A stretch of 64,000 nt of DNA from Bacteroidota bacterium (GCA_004295015.1 SHNE01000024.1:31792-95791), one strand, 5' to 3'; numbered from the stretch's first letter, positions 18,974 through 28,010 are shown. The notes: generated by a model from the sequence alone, not told the origin. Numbers and translations are program-made.

Positions 18974-19020
18974 AGTAAGAATTCAAACAATAAAAAATTC
19001 ACCCTTTAATTCTGAAAGCC

Positions 19021-19758
19021 ATGAAAAATCTTCTTCACCTCCGCAACAACAAGATGAACACTTCACTTCGTTCAATCCTTGCCACCTCCCTGATCGCTCT
19101 TACTATGATGAGCTGCTCGAAAGAAGATATTCAACCGGCAACTTCTGTTAATTCATTAGAAAATGCACGTACTCGTTCTACTGCATCAATGCAAGACAAT
19201 GGAGCTATCGCTGCTAATAATGACCAGGCCTTAATAGCAATTCAAATAGCTGCAACTGCCAATGAAGCTTCCGCCAGAATAATTATAAGCACAGACGGCT
19301 TGGTTAACATAAGTACAAAAGGCGAAAAAGCAAATCAGTTCAGTCAATACAGAATAGATGCTTCTTCTCTCACTCATTTGCTTGACATGTTACAAACTTC
19401 CGCAAACACTGACCAGGCTTATACTTCTTCTAACAATCAGGGATTTCGGAACAACCAATCCGAAGCATACCATGCAACTAATAAGAATGCTTACTTACAT
19501 AAAGTTCATGCCGAAGGATACAATGCAACTACAAACAATGCCTTCCTCAATAACCAGTCTGAAGCGTACTCTGCAACTAACTCCCTTGCATCAATCATCA
19601 CAGAAGTACAATACCGTTCTTGCAGCACTTGCAACCCTATCGTTTTCACTAATGATGATGCCCAGGCACGCACACGCTCTAACACATTCATTGCTGACCT
19701 TGATCGGATCATTAACCTTCATGCCCTTTTAAACAATCACAGAGCTGCAAACAAATAG
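19021..19758 (+). CDS. Repeat lipoprotein, paralogue A
   Basis: 245 residues from the first ATG; MNTSLRSILA at residue 12 is a possible alternative start and leaves a normal lipoprotein signal ending in TMMSC. A conserved N-terminal domain follows (ANNDQALIAIQIAATANEAS and LVNIST segments). From residue 133 there are about three degenerate 16-17 residue units (AYxxxNxxxFxxNQSE pattern), then a conserved tail with RSCSTCNPIVF and ARTRSNTF. I do not recognise a family. It is a tandem paralogue of the next gene, with fewer and more degraded repeats. Exposed on the outer membrane or periplasmic face by inference. Confidence 0.8.
   Translation: MKNLLHLRNNKMNTSLRSILATSLIALTMMSCSKEDIQPATSVNSLENARTRSTASMQDNGAIAANNDQALIAIQIAATANEASARIIISTDGLVNISTKGEKANQFSQYRIDASSLTHLLDMLQTSANTDQAYTSSNNQGFRNNQSEAYHATNKNAYLHKVHAEGYNATTNNAFLNNQSEAYSATNSLASIITEVQYRSCSTCNPIVFTNDDAQARTRSNTFIADLDRIINLHALLNNHRAANK
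19417..19563 (+). repeat. Degenerate 48-bp coding repeats, paralogue A
   Basis: Three units of 48, 51 and 48 bp encoding the 16-residue pattern. The middle unit has one extra codon. They match the five-unit array in the next gene and start at the same codon position (133). Confidence 0.75.
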
Positions 19759-19885
19759 TCAATCCCAAAATTATCTTCTTCATACCCTGAAAAGAAGATA
19801 GAGAGCTTAACACAGAAAGCAAGATCATCAACTGCGGTCACATGAAACACAACACTTGTTTTCAAGTTTAAATTTTTCAAGCTCC

Positions 19886-19922
19886 AATGCCGGCACCCCT
19901 GAATGTGCCGGCATTATTTTTT
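19886..19922 (+). terminator. Rho-independent terminator of paralogue A
   Basis: An 11-bp perfect stem (AATGCCGGCAC with its complement at 19905-19915) and an 8-nt loop are followed by an A/T tract ending in six T. It lies 130 nt after the stop of paralogue A. Confidence 0.85.
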
Positions 19923-20120
19923 GCAATTAATTTTAACTCTTAACCCCGACATCTATTGAGTGCACTGTGACGGTGTGCTGTATACGGTTTAGATTTAATA
20001 AGCAGCCAGGGTGATTTAGGATTTGAAAGATCAACCAACCACTTGTCGCAGTTTACCGCCACTTGTCCAAAAGTGTGGCCACTTATACAGTGCCTGTATC
20101 AAAGCAGCCCCCGGAAGTCG

Positions 20121-20128
20121 TTTCTTTG
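20121..20128 (+). promoter_or_regulatory. Candidate -7 box of second repeat lipoprotein
   Basis: TTTCTTTG, in the same context as the box before paralogue A; surrounding bases GTCG and A(G/C)TAAG are kept in both leaders. Confidence 0.4.
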
Positions 20129-20173
20129 ACTAAGAAATCAAACAAGAAAAATAACCCTCTAAAAATAACAGCC

Positions 20174-21004
20174 ATGAAAAATCTACTCAACCTCCGCAAC
20201 AACCAGATGAACACTTCTCTTCGTTCCATCTTTGCCTCTTCTCTCATAGCTCTTACAATGATGAGCTGCTCAAAAGAAGACATCCAACCAACTACTTCTT
20301 ATAATTCATTGGAAAATGCACGTACTCGTTCTACCGCTTCTCAAATGAACAATGAAGCAACAGCAGCTAATAACGACCAGGCCTTGATAGCTATCCAAAT
20401 AGCTGCAACTGCCAATGAAGCTTCTTCAAGAATAATCATCACTACAGACGGTTTAGTTAATATCAGTACAAACGGTCAAAAGGCAAATCAATTCAGTCAG
20501 TACAGAATAGATCCTTCTTCTTTCACTCATTTGCTTGATCTTTTACAAACTTCTGCAAATACTGACCAGGCTTATTCTGCATCTAATAATCAGGCTTTCC
20601 AAAATAACCAGTCAGAAGCTTACAGTGCATCAAATAACAATGCGTTCCAGGCTAACCAATCAGAAGCTTACAGTGCATCAAATAACAATGCGTTCCAAGC
20701 TAACCAATCTGAAGCCTACAGTGCATCAAATAACAATGCGTTCCAGGCTAACCAATCTGAAGCTTACAGTGCATCGAATAACAATGCTTTCCGGGCTAAT
20801 CAATCTGAAGCATATACTGCAACTAACTCACTAGCCTCATCAATCACAGAAGTTCAGTACCGCTCTTGCAGCACTTGCAATCCAATCGTTTTCAATAATG
20901 ATAATTCACAGGCTCGCACACGTTCCAATACATTCATCAATGACGTTGATCGCACTATCAATTTAAACGCACTTTTAAATCTTCACAGATCTGCAATTAA
21001 ATAA
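20174..21004 (+). CDS. Repeat lipoprotein, paralogue B (expanded repeats)
   Basis: 276 residues from the ATG at 20174. The frame is open to 20063, but the ATG chosen matches paralogue A and its leader. MNTSLRSIFA at 20207 is an alternative start, giving a lipobox TMMSC at residue 21. The N-terminal domain and C-terminal RSCSTCNPIVF tail are close to paralogue A. From residue 133 there are five nearly identical 16-residue units (consensus AYSASNNNAFQANQSE) and a partial sixth. The units are rich in N, Q, S and A with periodic aromatic residues, as in stacked beta-solenoid or amyloid-like repeats such as curlin, but the motif is not the same. Function unknown; surface adhesin or matrix protein is an inference. 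Confidence 0.8.
   Translation: MKNLLNLRNNQMNTSLRSIFASSLIALTMMSCSKEDIQPTTSYNSLENARTRSTASQMNNEATAANNDQALIAIQIAATANEASSRIIITTDGLVNISTNGQKANQFSQYRIDPSSFTHLLDLLQTSANTDQAYSASNNQAFQNNQSEAYSASNNNAFQANQSEAYSASNNNAFQANQSEAYSASNNNAFQANQSEAYSASNNNAFRANQSEAYTATNSLASSITEVQYRSCSTCNPIVFNNDNSQARTRSNTFINDVDRTINLNALLNLHRSAIK
20570..20830 (+). repeat. Five tandem 48-bp coding repeats plus partial sixth
   Basis: Units begin at 20570, 20618, 20666, 20714 and 20762, with a partial unit from 20810. Units 2-4 differ by only a few third-position changes, so expansion is recent and copy number could vary by slippage or recombination. Confidence 0.92.
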
Positions 21005-21045
21005 AATATTCATATTGAGGGTATGAATCGATAAAGGTTGAGTAT

Positions 21046-21083
21046 AAAAAAACCGGTAATCAAAATGATTGCCGGTTTTTTTT
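21046..21083. terminator. Bidirectional terminator between convergent genes
   Basis: Seven A, CCGG, then a paired AATCA/TGATT with a 3-nt loop, CCGG and eight T. It fits termination of paralogue B on the plus strand and, by symmetry, of the exonuclease gene on the minus strand (stop at 21091). Confidence 0.88.
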
Positions 21084-21090
21084 GTGCCTA

Positions 21091-21807
21091 TTATTGCTTA
21101 ACGATTTCGATATCTTCCTCGTGGATTAATTCTTCCCGCCTGAATTTTCGAATTATCTGCGCAATTGTCAGAACATCTTTTTGGCAGTACCTGCTTATCC
21201 TTTCAAGATCGTTTTCCTTCCAATATACTTCTCCGACCTGGCTCCCGTCAATATCATCCTTAGGTGTAGGAATATCGAAAACGGCTGCAAGAAGTGCTAA
21301 GGATGTGTAGGATTTATAATCACCGAATTTCCATAACTCCATTGTATCGAGATGATTCACCTCCCAGGGTTTTTTCCCGGGTGTATTAAGTACATCAGGA
21401 AGACTGATTCCATGAATCAAAAGTCTTCTGGACAAAAACGGAAAATCGAACTCTTTTCCATTGTGAGCACATAGCTGCTTTTGACTTGAACTACAGAAAT
21501 CATCAGCTACGGCAGCAAACTTTTTGAGAATATCATACTCATCATGACCTGCAAAGGAAGTGAGTCTGAATATTTTTTCTTTTGTAAAAAAACCGCAACT
21601 AATACATACTATTTTACCAAACTCAGCATAAATTCCGGCCCTTTGGTAACTTATCGATGGATCCTCTTCGGGATTGGTTCGGAATGTTTGTGCTTTCTTT
21701 TCCCAAAGTATTTTGACCTTTTCAGGGAGTTGTTCAAAGCTTGCATACTGAGGCACTGTTTCAATATCAAGAAAAAGAATGTTGGATAGATTTAGATTTT
21801 CGAGCAT
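21091..21807 (-). CDS. 3'-5' exonuclease, DNA polymerase B exonuclease-like (RNase H fold)
   Basis: 238 residues from the ATG at 21807 (frame extends to a TTG at 21831). DEDD-type exonuclease motifs: Exo I ILFLDIETVP at the N-terminus, Exo II CAHNGKEFDFPFL, and Exo III YCQKDVLTIAQ. This matches the stand-alone predicted 3'-5' exonuclease family related to the proofreading domain of family B polymerases (DNA_pol_B_exo2 type), common in Bacteroidota. Likely cytoplasmic and acting on DNA or RNA 3' ends. The gene is not in an obvious operon. Confidence 0.85.
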   Translation of the reverse strand: MLENLNLSNILFLDIETVPQYASFEQLPEKVKILWEKKAQTFRTNPEEDPSISYQRAGIYAEFGKIVCISCGFFTKEKIFRLTSFAGHDEYDILKKFAAVADDFCSSSQKQLCAHNGKEFDFPFLSRRLLIHGISLPDVLNTPGKKPWEVNHLDTMELWKFGDYKSYTSLALLAAVFDIPTPKDDIDGSQVGEVYWKENDLERISRYCQKDVLTIAQIIRKFRREELIHEEDIEIVKQ

Positions 21808-21954
21808 GAATAGGATGATTAAATTTTTCAAAAAAAATCAAGGACATCCAAAATAACAATGCAATACTCACATATACAATTTAATATATGTGGTGTTTTG
21901 ACAAGTAATCTGATTTGGTTCGAAATTATTCAGAAAACAAATAAATATCATTCT

Positions 21955-22509
21955 CTAATCAACGCTCTGACGATCCCAAATTTCTCCATTCCATTTTTCA
22001 AAGCGAAGCATTCCGGTATGTTTACCGTACCAGATTTTTCGAATGGAAGGTGATAAGCTGGCATCATCGGTGGAATCAACCATTGTATTTCTAAAAGATT
22101 GAGTATTGATTTCAATAGTAATGAAAGAATTTTCGATTATATTATATTTAAATACCTCCTGAGAACCCAGACTTAAACTAAGATAGCGTGAGCTTTCAAT
22201 TCCATTATCATGCTGAAGGAAGGCATTGAACTGTATTCCATCAGGCAGGCGCCATAACTGGTTCATTGCCTGATTTCCTATTCGATCACATTCATCTTCG
22301 GTAATAGGCATAATGGAATATACCGGAGAATTTACATAAACATAATCGGAATCGCCGAATTGATTTTTATAAAGAAAAGAATGGGGTGAAGACAAGTAAT
22401 ACTTTTTTTCTTCATCATTTAAAGGGCCGTCCAATAGATTTGGACAATGCTTTGTACATGCTGAAAGAAGGAAAATACAAAGGCCTGCAATAAATGCTAC
22501 TTTTTTCAT
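21955..22509 (-). CDS. Hypothetical lipoprotein
   Basis: 184 residues. A clear lipoprotein signal (KKVAFIAGLCIFLLSAC) gives Cys18. The mature part has no recognised domain; it is acidic and contains several aromatic strands (YLSLSLGSQEVFKYN, SIRKIWYGKHTGMLRFEKW). Flanked by about 150 and 220 nt of apparently non-coding DNA. The 22510-22728 gap behind it shows no gene or hairpin I can support. Confidence 0.7.
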   Translation of the reverse strand: MKKVAFIAGLCIFLLSACTKHCPNLLDGPLNDEEKKYYLSSPHSFLYKNQFGDSDYVYVNSPVYSIMPITEDECDRIGNQAMNQLWRLPDGIQFNAFLQHDNGIESSRYLSLSLGSQEVFKYNIIENSFITIEINTQSFRNTMVDSTDDASLSPSIRKIWYGKHTGMLRFEKWNGEIWDRQSVD

Positions 22510-22728
22510 GGAGATACCAATTACCCTTACACTGTCGGACCGGGAAATTTAAGGAGGAAATATAGTAAAAAGCCCTGAAAACCGCGCTATTAGCCGGATA
22601 ACTTAGAACAAAGAAGAAGCTAAATTACGGGAACGGCTATTAATACTTGACAAAAACAGACCAAATTTAACAGGGATCAGAAAAACACCTGTAGTCGGGA
22701 AGGTCAAAAACTCTTGCCCGGGATTCAT

Positions 22729-23133
22729 TTACTGTATCATCACCCCTCTTTTATTCAGAATAGGAATAAGGGTGAGATTTTCTTCGCGAATGCTCTCAGG
22801 CAGAAAAACATATTTCTTATCATAGATCTGCTTGTCTTTATAAAAGCTTACCCAATACTCATTGCTCAGGCCAATGAGATCTTCCATAAGAGGTTCAATT
22901 TTTGCATATTCCTGCGGCTCTACAGTACCAATCAAGTGACGTAAAACACTGGTTTTTACTTCGCGGCCTTCGAAATTTCCATAACCTTTGGAACTTACAA
23001 GCACCCCATAAATTTCTTCTTCGTAAAGATTAATAAGGTATACATTCCACATGAGAGTATTGGCTTCATCCTCCTCTTGCACAATGGCAACAACTATCTT
23101 CTCAACTATCAGTTTTGGAATATCCTTAAGCAT
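22729..23133 (-). CDS. Conserved hypothetical protein
   Basis: 134 residues, soluble, no signal peptide. Begins LKDIPKLIVEKIVVAIVQEED and ends with a strand-rich region (KKYVFLPESI, LTLIPILNKRGVMI). I recognise it only as resembling small proteins of unknown function in Bacteroidota. It has its own good promoter (23142-23170) that reaches into the end of the upstream serine hydrolase gene, so it is likely to be an independent transcript. Confidence 0.65.
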   Translation of the reverse strand: MLKDIPKLIVEKIVVAIVQEEDEANTLMWNVYLINLYEEEIYGVLVSSKGYGNFEGREVKTSVLRHLIGTVEPQEYAKIEPLMEDLIGLSNEYWVSFYKDKQIYDKKYVFLPESIREENLTLIPILNKRGVMIQ

Positions 23134-23141
23134 AAACTAAG

Positions 23142-23170
23142 CAAAGATAAAAAAAATCAATGTGTCACAA
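23142..23170 (-). promoter_or_regulatory. Promoter for the conserved hypothetical at 22729
   Basis: Minus-strand TATCTTTG (23149-23142) and TTG (23170-23168) are 18 nt apart, close to the Bacteroidota TTG-N19-TAnnTTTG form. The start codon lies 8 nt after the -7 box, so the leader is extremely short or absent. Confidence 0.55.
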
Positions 23171-24343
23171 TGAATCCCTGACCTGACAAAAACCATCTAA
23201 TACGCCATCCACATAAGCGATGAGGTCTGTATAGTGACCATTGGGGAGTTTCTCTCCACGCTTATTTCCCAGTCGGACCATTATTAATCTTTGCTCCGGA
23301 ATAACTAAAATATATTGTCCCAAAATTCCTCTTGCATAAAAAATCTTATGGTTTTTATGATTGAGCAACCACCATTGATATCCATAATAATCAACAGCTT
23401 TTCCGGTTTCATCAGGAATTCCTATCGGACTGAGTGATTCCTGGACATATTCTTTTGAAAGAACCCGAGTGTTATTCCACATTCCACTATCTAACATCAA
23501 TTTTCCAACCCGTGCGAAATCTCGAGCGGTAGAATAAAAACAACAATATGCTTTTTCTACGCCTCCTCGTTTATCCAAAGACCAAAAAGCAGGGTGAACC
23601 GCTCCAATCGGCTCCCATAATTTTTGGGATGCGTAATCAGATATTGACTGTCCGCTTACTTTCTGCAATATTTTGGCAAGGAGAAGAGAATTGCAACTCA
23701 TGTAGTTAAACTTTTTCCCTGGCTCCTGAACTACTTCCAGGTCTGCCATAATTTTTTCCAGATCATTTCCATAATATGCTTCAGTAGTTTTGGAAAAAAG
23801 GCTGGTGTAACTTTCATCCCAGTTCAATCCGGAACTCATGGTGAGCAAATTGCGGATTGTCAATTGGGCATTCAATCCTTCTGAAAACTCAGGAAGGTAT
23901 TTTGAGACAGGATCATTTATGTCTAATAGTTTTTCATCCTGAGCTATTCCAATAAGTATCCCAACAATACTCTTAGCAACCGAAAATGAGTTGCTTACTG
24001 TATTCTCGTTGTGCTTATCCCAATATTCTTCATAACGGATTGAGTCATTTTTTACAACAAGAAATGCCTCGCTTACTGTCTCAAGTAAGACTTGTCCGAT
24101 AGCCGGATTTAATTTTACCGAGTTGTAATCTTTGCCTTCCGGCCATTTCAGTGAGGATGAACTCTGAATAACACTTGAATCAAAAATATCAAGGTCATCG
24201 ATATCAGGGTAGGTATAAATGAGTGTTTTGTAAATATAAGTATAGCCGGTAATCCAAATTGCAATATGTAAACTCAATAAAACAAAGACAAGGCCCCAGA
24301 TTAACTTGGCCCAGATAGAAATGCGTATTGGTTTTTTATCCAT
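23165..24343 (-). CDS. Beta-lactamase-related serine hydrolase
   Basis: 392 residues. An N-terminal hydrophobic helix (LIWGLVFVLLSLHIAIWI) acts as anchor or signal. The class C beta-lactamase/DD-peptidase fold is shown by SFSVAKSIVGILIG (SxxK), the LTIRNLLTMSSGLNWDE segment, FNYMSCNSLLLAKIL (the tyrosine region) and YARGILGQYILVIPEQRL near the C-terminus. Such proteins include esterases and peptide hydrolases; true beta-lactamase activity is not implied. Monocistronic by spacing. Confidence 0.85.
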   Translation of the reverse strand: MDKKPIRISIWAKLIWGLVFVLLSLHIAIWITGYTYIYKTLIYTYPDIDDLDIFDSSVIQSSSSLKWPEGKDYNSVKLNPAIGQVLLETVSEAFLVVKNDSIRYEEYWDKHNENTVSNSFSVAKSIVGILIGIAQDEKLLDINDPVSKYLPEFSEGLNAQLTIRNLLTMSSGLNWDESYTSLFSKTTEAYYGNDLEKIMADLEVVQEPGKKFNYMSCNSLLLAKILQKVSGQSISDYASQKLWEPIGAVHPAFWSLDKRGGVEKAYCCFYSTARDFARVGKLMLDSGMWNNTRVLSKEYVQESLSPIGIPDETGKAVDYYGYQWWLLNHKNHKIFYARGILGQYILVIPEQRLIMVRLGNKRGEKLPNGHYTDLIAYVDGVLDGFCQVRDSL

Positions 24344-24485
24344 CGAACTGCAAGATAATAGTAAAGCCCTTACAAGAACCGATTAATGATTCAATTTATC
24401 ATACCAATTTGTTAAAGATCGTCTGCTGCTTATAATTCAGGCCAGCCGGAAAAGGGAAACCTGAGAAAAATCATCATCACAAATA

Positions 24486-25220
24486 CTAATAAGCAAGCGG
24501 CACAGAATTTAAATCCATTTCAAAAAGACGGGCAATATGGTTTTTGAGTAAAAACTTTATCTCTTGAACATTCTGTTTCCTGCCGAGCTCCTTCTCCATG
24601 GAGGTCACTGATTTTTCTGTGATGCCGCATGGAATTATGTAATTGAAATAATTAAGTTCAGTATTGACATTGAAAGCAAAGCCATGCATTGTCACCCAGC
24701 GAGAACAACGAACACCAAGAGCGCATATTTTCCTGGCCTTAAGGGGGTCATCGGCATCGAGCCAGACACCGGTAAATCCCGGATACCTTCCTGCCGTTAT
24801 TCCATATTCTGACAAAGTCAATATTACGGCTTCTTCCAGCAGGCGCAAATATTTATGAATATCAGTGAAGAAAAGATCCATGTCCAAAATCGGATAGCCA
24901 ACAATTTGACCGGGACCGTGGTAGGTAATATCTCCTCCCCTGTTGTTCTTATAAAAAGATGCATTGATCGCTTTTAGCTCCTCGGAATTTACAAGCAGGT
25001 TCTTTTCTTCTCCGCTTCTGCCGAGTGTAAATACGTGGGGATGTTCACAAAAAAGTAAATAGTGCTTTTGAATTTCCAGAGCTTCCGGTGAAGCTGTTCG
25101 ATTCCTTAGTTTAAGGTCAATGAGTTCCTGAAACAGTTTTTCCTGATAGTCCCAGGCTTGTTTGTAGTCGATTAATCCAAGATCAAGAAAATTTACCTTT
25201 TGCATTTCGTAGCAGTGCAT
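24486..25220 (-). CDS. lipB: Lipoyl(octanoyl) transferase
   Basis: 244 residues. LipB signatures are plain: RGGDITYHGPGQIVGYPILD, KICALGVRCSRWVTMHGFAF and IIPCGI, giving the catalytic lysine and cysteine. The enzyme moves octanoate from acyl carrier protein to lipoyl domains of 2-oxoacid dehydrogenases and the glycine cleavage H protein. An alternative start at 25205 (MQKVNFLDLG) fits the family N-terminus at least as well. It follows the sugar isomerase gene after 41 nt on the same strand, so the two may share a transcript. Confidence 0.95.
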   Translation of the reverse strand: MHCYEMQKVNFLDLGLIDYKQAWDYQEKLFQELIDLKLRNRTASPEALEIQKHYLLFCEHPHVFTLGRSGEEKNLLVNSEELKAINASFYKNNRGGDITYHGPGQIVGYPILDMDLFFTDIHKYLRLLEEAVILTLSEYGITAGRYPGFTGVWLDADDPLKARKICALGVRCSRWVTMHGFAFNVNTELNYFNYIIPCGITEKSVTSMEKELGRKQNVQEIKFLLKNHIARLFEMDLNSVPLAY

Positions 25221-25261
25221 TTTGATGAAGGCCGGATTAGCAGAAACTATTCACGGTGCGT

Positions 25262-26254
25262 TCAGATTTTTGCCAACTCCCCTTTGAGGTGATTGATAAT
25301 ATTGATTTCTGAGGAATCAACCTCTCTCTTGTCAGCCAAAAAGCAGGAAACCCAATCAGTAAGATGAATCAAGTATAAAGAGCATTCCAGCTGAGAATTT
25401 CCTTTAGACCAAAGCTCTCTTGTATGTGGAGTATATTTCGCAAAGACAACTTTAGAAATTTCCATTCGAGCCTGTGTACGGCTGAAATCAGAAGTATTGC
25501 GCATAAGGAGTACAGCACAATTATGATGGTTCTCAGTCCAACCAACAAGTTCATTATGATTCATCTCCGGAAGGATGTTGTGCCAACAAAGCATTTTAGA
25601 ATTTTCGTTTATCTGCTGACGAAAGCGGGTAGCCACACCGTTATATCCATCGGATATGTACAGGATAGGTATTTTATTCAGAAGAAAATCTGAAATCGAC
25701 ATCGCTTCCTCCTGAATTGACTTTTGCTCCTTTTCCAATAATTTAATTGTTGAATCCAGTTCCTCTCTGAAATTCATTGTTATTAATTCCAACCCTTCAA
25801 GAACATAAAAAAGCTGAGTCAAGGAGTAACCCAGACAAGCTCTTGGCGGCATACCTGCGGGGATAAGAATCAGGTCAAGCTTTTCCTTTCGGGCAGTTTC
25901 TTCCACCTTTCCTCCTGAAGTAACACAAACAACCTTAGCCTTCATATTGAGGGCTTGATTCATGGCCTGAAGTGTTTCTTCTGTATTTCCTGAATACGAT
26001 GAAACAATAACAAGACTATGCTCATTGACAAAAGAGGGAAGGAAGTAATCTTTATTCACAAGGATTGGAACAGTACAATTGGAAGCAACTACTTCAGAAA
26101 CAATAGTACCTCCTATTCCTGAACCACCGAGACCGGTTATAACAACATTGCGAATAGAGTTTTTTGCTTTTGTGAGAACAGCTTTTTCTCCAATTTGAAT
26201 GGCCTCTTTCAACTGTTGTGGAAAGTTCTGTACCAGATCGTTCATACTCTTCAT
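25262..26254 (-). CDS. Bifunctional phosphoglucose/phosphomannose isomerase family
   Basis: 330 residues. An SIS fold with VVITGLGGSGIGGTIVSEVV at the N-terminus, IVSSYSGNTEETLQAM, the MPPRACLGYSL segment and the conserved WHNILPEMNHNELVGW region containing the catalytic glutamate and histidine. Family members interconvert glucose-6-P, mannose-6-P and fructose-6-P and could supply GDP-mannose for the glycan genes. Divergent from lysS; a -7 box lies at 26275-26282. Confidence 0.9.
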   Translation of the reverse strand: MKSMNDLVQNFPQQLKEAIQIGEKAVLTKAKNSIRNVVITGLGGSGIGGTIVSEVVASNCTVPILVNKDYFLPSFVNEHSLVIVSSYSGNTEETLQAMNQALNMKAKVVCVTSGGKVEETARKEKLDLILIPAGMPPRACLGYSLTQLFYVLEGLELITMNFREELDSTIKLLEKEQKSIQEEAMSISDFLLNKIPILYISDGYNGVATRFRQQINENSKMLCWHNILPEMNHNELVGWTENHHNCAVLLMRNTSDFSRTQARMEISKVVFAKYTPHTRELWSKGNSQLECSLYLIHLTDWVSCFLADKREVDSSEINIINHLKGELAKI

Positions 26255-26274
26255 AATTCGGTGGTTTTATTCTG

Positions 26275-26282
26275 CAAAAATA
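26275..26282 (-). promoter_or_regulatory. -7 promoter box for the PGI/PMI gene
   Basis: Minus-strand TATTTTTG matches TAnnTTTG and is 20 nt before the ATG at 26254. No TTG at the usual distance. Confidence 0.4.
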
Positions 26283-26420
26283 GTTTAAAATGCCATACGA
26301 CCATACATCAGAAGGCTGAGACTATAAGAATTTCTCCCTGAATAATCTTCTAAGGGTAAAAATTGAGCGTTCTATGCAACATAAGCCTAAAATGAATAGC
26401 GGCGATGGCAAGGCTTTTTT

Positions 26421-26428
26421 TATCTTTG
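26421..26428 (+). promoter_or_regulatory. -7 promoter box deciding the lysS start
   Basis: TATCTTTG lies 20 nt before the ATG at 26449 and inside the longer frame that begins at 26374. If real, it shows that the 25 extra N-terminal residues are not made. No clear -33 element. Confidence 0.5.
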
Positions 26429-26448
26429 GGCTCGCAATTTACAATACT

Positions 26449-27978
26449 ATGGAACTGAACGAACAAGAACTCATACGAAGACAAAAAATTGAAGAGTTAA
26501 ATGCGCATGGAATAAACCCTTATCCGGCTGAACTCTGGGAGGTAAATTGTAGTTCTTCAGAAATACTGAATGAATCAGACAGTAATCCTGACAAATTCAA
26601 GGATATAAATTTTGCCGGTCGTATCATGAGTGTAAGGGATATGGGCAAGGCCGCTTTTGCCGTTCTCCAGGATTCAGTTGGTCGTATCCAGATCTATGTT
26701 CGTCGTGATGATATTTGTCCGGGCGATGATAAAAGCGATTATGATTTTCTTTTTAAGAAGATGCTTGACATCGGTGATATCATAGGAGTAAAAGGCTATG
26801 TCTTCAAGACCAAAACCGGCGAGACATCCATACATGTAAGCACGCTTAAACTGTTGAGCAAAGCTTTAAGGCCTTTGCCAGTGGTCAAACAAGATGCTGA
26901 TGGTCAGGTACACGATGCATTTACTGACCCGGAACAAAGATACCGCCAGCGTTATGTCGATTTAATTGTTAACCCGGAAGTGAAAGAAGCATTTCTAAAG
27001 AGAACCCAACTTACAAATACGATGCGTCAGTATTTGAATGAGAAGGGCTATCTGGAAGTTGAAACTCCTATCCTTCAACCGTTATATGGTGGTGCTGCAG
27101 CTCGTCCTTTTAAAACGCATCACAATACACTCGATATGACTTTGTATTTGCGAATTGCAAATGAGTTATATCTTAAACGTCTTATTGTTGGAGGTTTTGA
27201 CGGTGTCTATGAGTTCGCCAAAGATTTCAGAAATGAAGGTATGTCGCGTTTTCACAATCCTGAATTTACCCAGGTTGAATTATATGTGGCCTACAAGGAT
27301 TATGAATGGATGATGAACCTTGTAGAAGAGATGGTTGAGAAAATTGCCATCGCTTTACATGGCACCACCGAAGTGACGGTTGGAAAACATAAAATCAATT
27401 TCAAGCGTCCATGGAAAAGATTTACGATGTACGAATCCATTCAACATTTTACAGGCGTTGATATTTCAGAAATGAATGAGCAGGAAATGGCTGCTGCTGC
27501 TAAAAAAATGGGGATACATGTTGATTCATCCATGGGGCGTGGTAAAATAATCGATGAGATTTTCGGTGAAAAAGTTGAAGCCGATTTAATTCAGCCAACT
27601 TTTATAACAGATTATCCTGTAGAGATGAGTCCTCTTGCAAAAAAACACCGTAGCAAACCGGGACTTGTAGAAAGGTTTGAAGCTGTATGTAATGGAAAGG
27701 AAATATGCAATGCTTTCTCCGAGTTGAACGACCCTATTGATCAAAGAATGCGTTTTGAGGAGCAGCTGGAGCTGGGAAAACGTGGTGATGAAGAAGCGAT
27801 GCAGCTCGACGAGGATTTTCTTCGCTCTCTGGAATATGGAATGCCACCAACAGCTGGATTAGGAATTGGTATAGACAGATTAACAATGATTATGACCAAT
27901 TCTGCTTCCATACAAGATGTATTATTCTTCCCTCAAATGCGGCCTGAAAAGCAAGTAGTAACAGAGACGCAAGAATAA
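26449..27978 (+). CDS. lysS: Lysyl-tRNA synthetase, class II
   Basis: 509 residues from the ATG at 26449; the frame runs back to 26374, but [17 protein letters not shown] is the usual N-terminus and a promoter box precedes it. An OB-fold anticodon-binding domain ([20 protein letters not shown]) is followed by the class II catalytic core: motif 1 around [20 protein letters not shown], motif 2 [20 protein letters not shown] and motif 3 [13 protein letters not shown]. It charges tRNA-Lys. Length is normal. Adjacent to M28 peptidase and gpsA on the same strand. Confidence 0.97.
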   Translation: MELNEQELIRRQKIEELNAHGINPYPAELWEVNCSSSEILNESDSNPDKFKDINFAGRIMSVRDMGKAAFAVLQDSVGRIQIYVRRDDICPGDDKSDYDFLFKKMLDIGDIIGVKGYVFKTKTGETSIHVSTLKLLSKALRPLPVVKQDADGQVHDAFTDPEQRYRQRYVDLIVNPEVKEAFLKRTQLTNTMRQYLNEKGYLEVETPILQPLYGGAAARPFKTHHNTLDMTLYLRIANELYLKRLIVGGFDGVYEFAKDFRNEGMSRFHNPEFTQVELYVAYKDYEWMMNLVEEMVEKIAIALHGTTEVTVGKHKINFKRPWKRFTMYESIQHFTGVDISEMNEQEMAAAAKKMGIHVDSSMGRGKIIDEIFGEKVEADLIQPTFITDYPVEMSPLAKKHRSKPGLVERFEAVCNGKEICNAFSELNDPIDQRMRFEEQLELGKRGDEEAMQLDEDFLRSLEYGMPPTAGLGIGIDRLTMIMTNSASIQDVLFFPQMRPEKQVVTETQE

Positions 27979-28010
27979 ATTTACTCACATTATTAAATAA
28001 ATTTTATCTG

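Larger units (their letters stand above)
18720..19020. other. Intergenic region with conserved leader of the first repeat lipoprotein
   Basis: Between two divergent genes. The last 97 nt (18924-19020) are clearly similar to 20079-20173, upstream of the second paralogue. Both hold CCACTTAT at the left end, an inverted repeat just after it, and TTTCTTTG (18966-18973) within an identical 13-nt stretch. The rest (18780-18923) shows no recognisable feature. Confidence 0.6.
19759..20173. other. Intergenic region between the repeat lipoprotein genes
   Basis: 415 nt. It holds a terminator for paralogue A (19886-19922) and the conserved leader of paralogue B (20079-20173). Just before that leader are further CCACTTGT-like octamers (around 20039 and 20059). 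No other gene is evident; the frame that extends paralogue B into this region is not supported, because the equivalent stretch before paralogue A contains a stop. Confidence 0.6.

Noticed and set aside
20063..20173. 37-residue N-terminal extension of repeat lipoprotein B
   Set aside because: The equivalent leader of paralogue A contains a stop, and the extension would hide the lipoprotein signal.
20570..20830. Regular 48-bp repeats as a possible CRISPR array
   Set aside because: Units are directly adjacent without unique spacers, in frame, and encode a 16-residue protein repeat inside a lipoprotein gene.
26374..26448. 25-residue N-terminal extension of lysS
   Set aside because: A TATCTTTG box lies inside it and the family N-terminus begins at 26449.
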